Assembly (NCBI GenBank): GCA_046086225.1 | Contig: JBJSXF010000181.1 | Location: 1 to 8,553 of the forward strand | DNA length: 8,553 nucleotides | Origin: JBJSXF01 sp046086225 | GTDB taxonomy: Bacteria; Actinomycetota; Acidimicrobiia; IMCC26256; PALSA-610 | Direction: 5' to 3' | Shown here: in pieces, positions 5,711-8,553 of the stretch | Layout: each line of letters starts with the position of its first letter | How positions within the stretch are numbered: position 1 is the first letter of the stretch | The notes under the pieces: model-generated | Database searches by the model: none | What the model was told of the DNA's origin: nothing | Seen by the model: only the letters and a program-made list of their open reading frames with translations | Translations under genes and position numbers: made by a program

Positions 5711-6852
5711 CCACGCCCGCGGCGGGCGGCGGCGATCTCCTCGCCGTCGCCCGCAGCAGCGTTCCCCGACCGGAGCCGCGCTTCCGGTCACGCCTCGGAC
5801 TCGCCTCGGCCGGCCTCGTCGCATCACTCCTCACCCTCGTTCTGACCTGGGCGGCGCTCGCCGCCTACGACGCGAGCCTCGTGCTCGCCCCCGGGCAGCG
5901 GGTCGGTGCTCACATCGTCGAGTGGGTGCTCGGCGCCGCCGCACTCGCCGTGCCGATCGCCGGCATCCTCGGCTTCGTCCGGGCCTGGTCGGCCCGGCGG
6001 CTCGCCCGGGCCGGAGACCTACCGAACGCCCGGGTCCGGGCCGAGGACGCCCGCGACGCGCTCTGGTACGTGCTCGGCCTCGGCCTCGCCACCCTCGTGG
6101 TGGCCTTCGGTGCGTATCTCCTCTCGGCCAACGACGGGGCCCTGCGCCGGGTGATGTTCGACTGGTCGTTCATCTGGCGGGGTCGCGAAGCGCTGCTCCG
6201 GGGCTTCTGGCTGAACGTGAAGATCTTCGCCGTCACCCAGGTGCTGGTGCTCGTGTGGGCACTGATCGTCGCAGTCGTGCGGATGCTGCCCGGCCGGGCC
6301 TGCGCACCGGTGCGTTGGCTCGCGATCGTCTACACCGATGTCTTCCGCGGCATCCCGGCGATCATCGTCATCTACCTCATCGTGCTCGGCTTCGGTCTCG
6401 CCGAAGTGCCCGGGTTCGCGTCGCTCGGCAAGGACGACCAGATCTTCTGGCTCGCCGTGCTCGCGCTCACGCTCGTCTACGGGGCCTACGTCGCCGAGGT
6501 GTACCGAGCCGGCCTCGACGCGATCCACTGGTCGCAGACGGCCGCCGCTCGCTCGCTCGGGCTCTCGCAGTGGCAGACGCTCCGGCACGTCGTGATCCCC
6601 CAGGCCGTGCGCCGGGTCCTCCCGCCTCTGTTGAACGATGCCGTCGCGTTGCAGAAGGACACCGCGCTGGTCTCGATCGTGGGGTTCGTGGAAGTCCTCG
6701 GCGCCGCCCAGCTCCTGAAGAACCGTTTCTTCAACCTGTCGCCCGTCTTCGGCTCGGCGATCCTGTTTCTCGCCATCACGATCCCGTTCACGCGGCTCGT
6801 CGACGTGCTCATCAGCCGCGACCGTCGGCGCACCCAGGGGGGCCAGTCGTGA
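5707..6852 (+). CDS. Amino-acid ABC transporter permease with N-terminal membrane extension
   Basis: A 381-aa integral membrane protein of the polar amino-acid (HisM/GlnP) permease family. The permease domain covers about 160-371, with membrane segments near 171-194, 209-232, 245-262, 318-335 and 347-367. The cytoplasmic EAA loop, EVYRAGLDAIHWSQTAAARS then LGLSQWQ (264-290), touches the ATPase and is followed by HVVIPQAVRRVLPPLLND. Ahead of it are about 155 residues with three more hydrophobic segments (about 32-53, 73-93 and 119-139) separated by a charged stretch (97-116). Usual HisM-type permeases are about 220-230 aa, so the N-terminus is extended, somewhat like AapQ/BztB-type permeases. 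Only one permease gene is present, so a homodimeric channel is expected. GTG 5707 overlaps the preceding TGA (GTGA), implying translational coupling; no separate strong Shine-Dalgarno is evident. Confidence 0.9.
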   Translation: MTTPAAGGGDLLAVARSSVPRPEPRFRSRLGLASAGLVASLLTLVLTWAALAAYDASLVLAPGQRVGAHIVEWVLGAAALAVPIAGILGFVRAWSARRLARAGDLPNARVRAEDARDALWYVLGLGLATLVVAFGAYLLSANDGALRRVMFDWSFIWRGREALLRGFWLNVKIFAVTQVLVLVWALIVAVVRMLPGRACAPVRWLAIVYTDVFRGIPAIIVIYLIVLGFGLAEVPGFASLGKDDQIFWLAVLALTLVYGAYVAEVYRAGLDAIHWSQTAAARSLGLSQWQTLRHVVIPQAVRRVLPPLLNDAVALQKDTALVSIVGFVEVLGAAQLLKNRFFNLSPVFGSAILFLAITIPFTRLVDVLISRDRRRTQGGQS

Positions 6853-7589
6853 GCCTCGTGGAGATCATCGACGTGCACAAGCGCTTCGGCGAGCACGAGG
6901 TGCTGCGGGGCATCACCCTCGACGTCGCCGAGCACGAGGTGGTGTGCCTCATCGGGCCGTCGGGCTGCGGGAAGAGCACGCTGCTGCGCTGCATCAATGC
7001 GCTCGAGCCCATCCAGCAGGGCGAGATCCGGATCGCGGGTGAGCGCATCACCGGGCGCGGCGTCGACGGCGACCGGCTCCGCCGCGACGTCGGCAAGGTG
7101 TTCCAGTCCTACAACCTCTTCCCGCACATGACGGTGCTCGACAACATCACGCTCGCACCCCGCAAGGTGCTCCGGGAACGCCGAGCCTCGGCCGAGACTC
7201 GGGCCCTCGCGCTCCTCGAGCGGATCGGGCTCGCAGCCAAGGCTCACGACTACCCCGACCGGCTCTCGGGCGGCCAGCAGCAGCGGGTCGCCATCGTGCG
7301 CGCCCTCGCCATGCAGCCCCGGGTGCTGCTCCTCGACGAGATCACCAGCGCGCTCGACCCCGAGCTCGTCGGCGAGGTCCTCGCCATCGTCCGGGAGCTC
7401 GCCCGTGAAGGGATGACGATGATCCTCGCCACCCACGAGATGTCGTTCGCCGCCGAGGTGGCCAACCAGGTGTGCTTCCTCGAGGGCGGACGGATCGTGG
7501 AGATGGGTCCACCCGCCGAGATCTTCCGTTCGCCCCGCGAGGCCCGCACGCGCGAGTTCCTCGATCGCGTGCTCGATCCGACGCGCTGA
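6849..7589 (+). CDS. Amino-acid ABC transporter ATP-binding protein
   Basis: A 246-aa ATPase that powers the importer, cytoplasmic and expected to dimerise on the EAA loops of the permease. All catalytic motifs are intact: Walker A GPSGCGKST (36-44), Q-loop Q86 in VFQSYNLFPHMTVLDN, signature LSGGQQQR (139-146), Walker B LLLDE (160-164) with catalytic E164, D-loop SALD and H-loop H196 in ATHEM. Length and motif wording match the HisP/GlnQ subfamily, with no C-terminal regulatory domain. GTG 6849 overlaps the permease stop as GTGA, the same junction as at the previous gene boundary. An in-frame GTG at 6858 is a possible alternative start. This is the last gene of the operon; a minus-strand gene converges 16 bases downstream. 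Confidence 0.93.
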   Translation: MSLVEIIDVHKRFGEHEVLRGITLDVAEHEVVCLIGPSGCGKSTLLRCINALEPIQQGEIRIAGERITGRGVDGDRLRRDVGKVFQSYNLFPHMTVLDNITLAPRKVLRERRASAETRALALLERIGLAAKAHDYPDRLSGGQQQRVAIVRALAMQPRVLLLDEITSALDPELVGEVLAIVRELAREGMTMILATHEMSFAAEVANQVCFLEGGRIVEMGPPAEIFRSPREARTREFLDRVLDPTR

Positions 7590-7609
7590 GCGCCGGGAGG
7601 TCAGCTCAG
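7586..7609. terminator. Weak dyad spanning two convergent stop codons
   Basis: CTGAGC at 7586-7591 pairs with GCTCAG at 7604-7609 around a 12-base loop. The arms contain the stop codons of both converging genes. The stem is only 6 bp and has no T-tract, so it is at best a weak two-way terminator. Confidence 0.2.
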
Positions 7610-8313
7610 GCGACGCGGGGCGCCGACGCCGACGACGGCAAACCGAGGCCGCGTGCGTTGCGGGCCCGAGCCCGGCACACGTAGGTCCGGCCCGGCGAGA
7701 GTCCGGCGACCGTGGCTTCCCAGAGGAGCGGGTTGCTCACGATCGCAACCCGGGGTGTGCCGCCATCGGCCGAAGCGCACCCGACCGTGTAGCCGGTGAA
7801 GCGGCTCCCGTTGTTCGCGTTCGGTGTGTAGATGACGCGCAGACGGCCGACCGCGGGCCGGGAAACCCGTTCGAGCGTCGGCGGGGCGGGTGCGCCCACG
7901 ATCACCGGCCCCGATGCCACCGACAAGGCGCCGAAGCCGACCGCGTTCCGGGCCCGGACCGCACATCGATAGGTCCGACCGGTGGTGAGCCCGCCCAGGG
8001 TGAAGGGACTCCCGGCGGTCGCCCCCAGGACCCGGACCCCGCCGTCGGTGGAGGTGCACACCGCGCGGTAATCGAGCACAACGCTCCCGCCGTTCGTGAT
8101 CGGCGGCGAGAACGCGATCCGCAACGGACCGGTGATGCTCATGGTCTTGCCGGGCTGCGCGGTGACCGACCGGGGCAGCCCGGGCACGATCGGCGCGGCG
8201 GCCGAGACCGGCCCGGGCGCGGCGATCACCAGGAGCCCGGCGACGAGCAGCACGGCCGCGAGCAGCCCCGTCGGACCCGGGCTCCCCGTCCTCCGCGCAC
8301 TCTGCGTTCGCAT
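7606..8313 (-). CDS. Secreted protein with two fibronectin type III domains
   Basis: A 235-aa exported protein of unknown target. Residues 1-38 are a signal peptide: basic start (RTQSARR), hydrophobic core LLAAVLLVAGLLVIAA (17-32) and likely cleavage after VSA (36-38). Two fibronectin type III domains follow (about 41-138 and 141-232). Each has the ...YxxxCxSxDGG... strand and the TGRTYRCAVRARN or PGRTYVCRARARN strand with the NAxGxG turn. Each domain has exactly two cysteines, C86/C117 and C179/C213, at matching positions, probably one disulfide per domain. There is no anchor or catalytic domain. ATG 8313 has GGAG 9 bases upstream; the frame extends to a TTG at 8349 without improving the signal peptide. 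It converges on the transporter operon and diverges from the oxidoreductase gene. Such FN3-only proteins are probably adhesive or scaffold proteins; this is inference. Confidence 0.83.
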   Translation of the reverse strand: MRTQSARRTGSPGPTGLLAAVLLVAGLLVIAAPGPVSAAAPIVPGLPRSVTAQPGKTMSITGPLRIAFSPPITNGGSVVLDYRAVCTSTDGGVRVLGATAGSPFTLGGLTTGRTYRCAVRARNAVGFGALSVASGPVIVGAPAPPTLERVSRPAVGRLRVIYTPNANNGSRFTGYTVGCASADGGTPRVAIVSNPLLWEATVAGLSPGRTYVCRARARNARGLGLPSSASAPRVA

Positions 8314-8367
8314 GCTCTGTCGCTCCGATTTCGGCCCGGCGCGTTCCAACGGCCGGACGTGGGGGAA

Positions 8368-8373
8368 ACGCTA
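8368..8373 (-). promoter_or_regulatory. Candidate -10 box of the FN3 gene
   Basis: TAGCGT on the minus strand fits TANNNT and lies 54 bases before ATG 8313, giving a leader of about 47 bases. No -35 hexamer match is seen. Its -35 position falls on the dyad at 8378-8398. Confidence 0.35.
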
Positions 8374-8377
8374 CCGA

Positions 8378-8398
8378 CGGCTCGGAGAACCCGAGCCG
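8378..8398. promoter_or_regulatory. 21-bp dyad in a divergent promoter region, candidate operator
   Basis: CGGCTCGG (8378-8385) and CCGAGCCG (8391-8398) are perfect 8-bp inverted repeats around AGAAC. The dyad lies between the proposed -10 boxes of the two divergent genes (8373-8368 on minus, 8415-8420 on plus) and covers the places where both -35 regions would fall. A regulator bound here could act on both genes. It could instead be a chance GC-rich palindrome. Confidence 0.35.
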
Positions 8399-8414
8399 CG
8401 CCCATCCTCTCGCG

Positions 8415-8420
8415 TACGGT
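8415..8420 (+). promoter_or_regulatory. Candidate -10 box of the oxidoreductase gene
   Basis: TACGGT fits TANNNT. It ends 7 bases before a GTG at 8428, so a transcript could begin at or near that GTG. Confidence 0.35.
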
Positions 8421-8427
8421 GCCGCCC

Positions 8428-8454
8428 GTGAGCTGTCGAGCGAGCACCCGTTGA
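8428..8454 (+). CDS. Possible 8-residue leader ORF overlapping the oxidoreductase start
   Basis: GTG at 8428 opens a frame reading VSCRASTR and stops at TGA 8452-8454. The stop overlaps the proposed TTG start of the oxidoreductase (TTGA). With the -10 box just upstream, the mini-ORF could be translated leaderless and pass ribosomes on to the TTG. It contains one Cys and two Arg codons. An ORF this short is expected by chance; the overlap and promoter spacing are the only support. Confidence 0.25.
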   Translation: MSCRASTR

Positions 8455-8553
8455 GCGCCGGACGAACCCGACCCCGGGTCGTCGTGGCCGGACTGGGCGA
8501 CACCGGGGTGCTCGTCGCGACCCGCCTCGCCCGCACGTGCGCCGTCACCGCCG
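8451..8553 (+). CDS. FAD/NAD(P)-binding oxidoreductase, N-terminal fragment cut by the window end
   Basis: Only the first 34 codons are present. They read LSAGRTRPR followed by VVVAGLGDTGVLVATRLAR, a first beta strand plus the dinucleotide-binding motif GLGDTG (GxGxxG, residues 14-19) and the helix after it. This is the start of a Rossmann-fold flavoprotein of the pyridine-nucleotide-disulfide oxidoreductase / NADH dehydrogenase-like kind. The substrate cannot be told from this fragment. TTG 8451 gives a normal short N-terminus before the strand. It has no strong Shine-Dalgarno, and the only later candidate, GTG 8484, would cut into the strand. It is divergent from the FN3 gene. Confidence 0.65.
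   Translation, partial: MSAGRTRPRVVVAGLGDTGVLVATRLARTCAVTA

Noticed and set aside
4721..5827. A 368-codon minus-strand frame across the binding-lipoprotein gene
   Set aside because: The plus frame has a lipobox and all family 3 motifs. The antisense product is Gly/Arg/Val-rich with no domain.
8314..8349. TTG 8349 as start of the FN3 protein
   Set aside because: It adds 12 polar residues before a signal peptide that already has a proper basic start at ATG 8313, which has its own GGAG.

Overview
High-GC DNA with strong G/C bias at third codon positions, several GTG/TTG starts, apparently leaderless starts and TANNNT-type -10 boxes. Together with the families present (Cys-paired fibronectin type III, DUF2804, a signal-less branched-chain-type binding protein), this points to an actinomycete, probably Acidimicrobiia (Ilumatobacter-like). 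The phylum is well supported by style; the class is inference. No RNA genes, insertion sequences, CRISPR arrays or integrase genes were seen, and it reads as ordinary chromosome.

Layout. (1) 1-242 is a non-coding leader rich in inverted repeats, including a 14-bp perfect one, ahead of (2) 243-2513 (+), a secreted RCC1-repeat protein. Its repeat count, half-blade ends and cysteine pattern fit two 7-bladed beta-propellers in one chain, with a Cys-x9-Cys pair in all 14 blades. (3) 2564-4709 (-) is a two-gene operon: a DUF2804 protein, then a branched-chain-amino-acid-type binding protein with no signal peptide. (4) 4811-7589 (+) is a complete polar amino-acid ABC importer: lipoprotein binding protein, permease with an N-terminal membrane extension, and ATPase, joined by two 4-base GTGA stop/start overlaps. 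(5) 7606-8313 (-) is a small secreted protein with two fibronectin type III domains. (6) After a divergent promoter region with a 21-bp dyad, a FAD/NAD(P)-binding oxidoreductase starts at about 8451 (+) and runs off the window.

How the genes work together. The importer captures an amino acid outside the cell, moves it through a single-permease (homodimeric) channel and powers this with the ATPase. The RCC1 and FN3 proteins are independent exported proteins, each with regularly placed cysteine pairs. The DUF2804/binding-protein pair appears cytoplasmic and has no transporter parts beside it, so it is more likely sensing or metabolic than transport. The best candidates for something little described are the double-propeller RCC1 protein with its structured leader, and the DUF2804/signal-less binding-protein operon.
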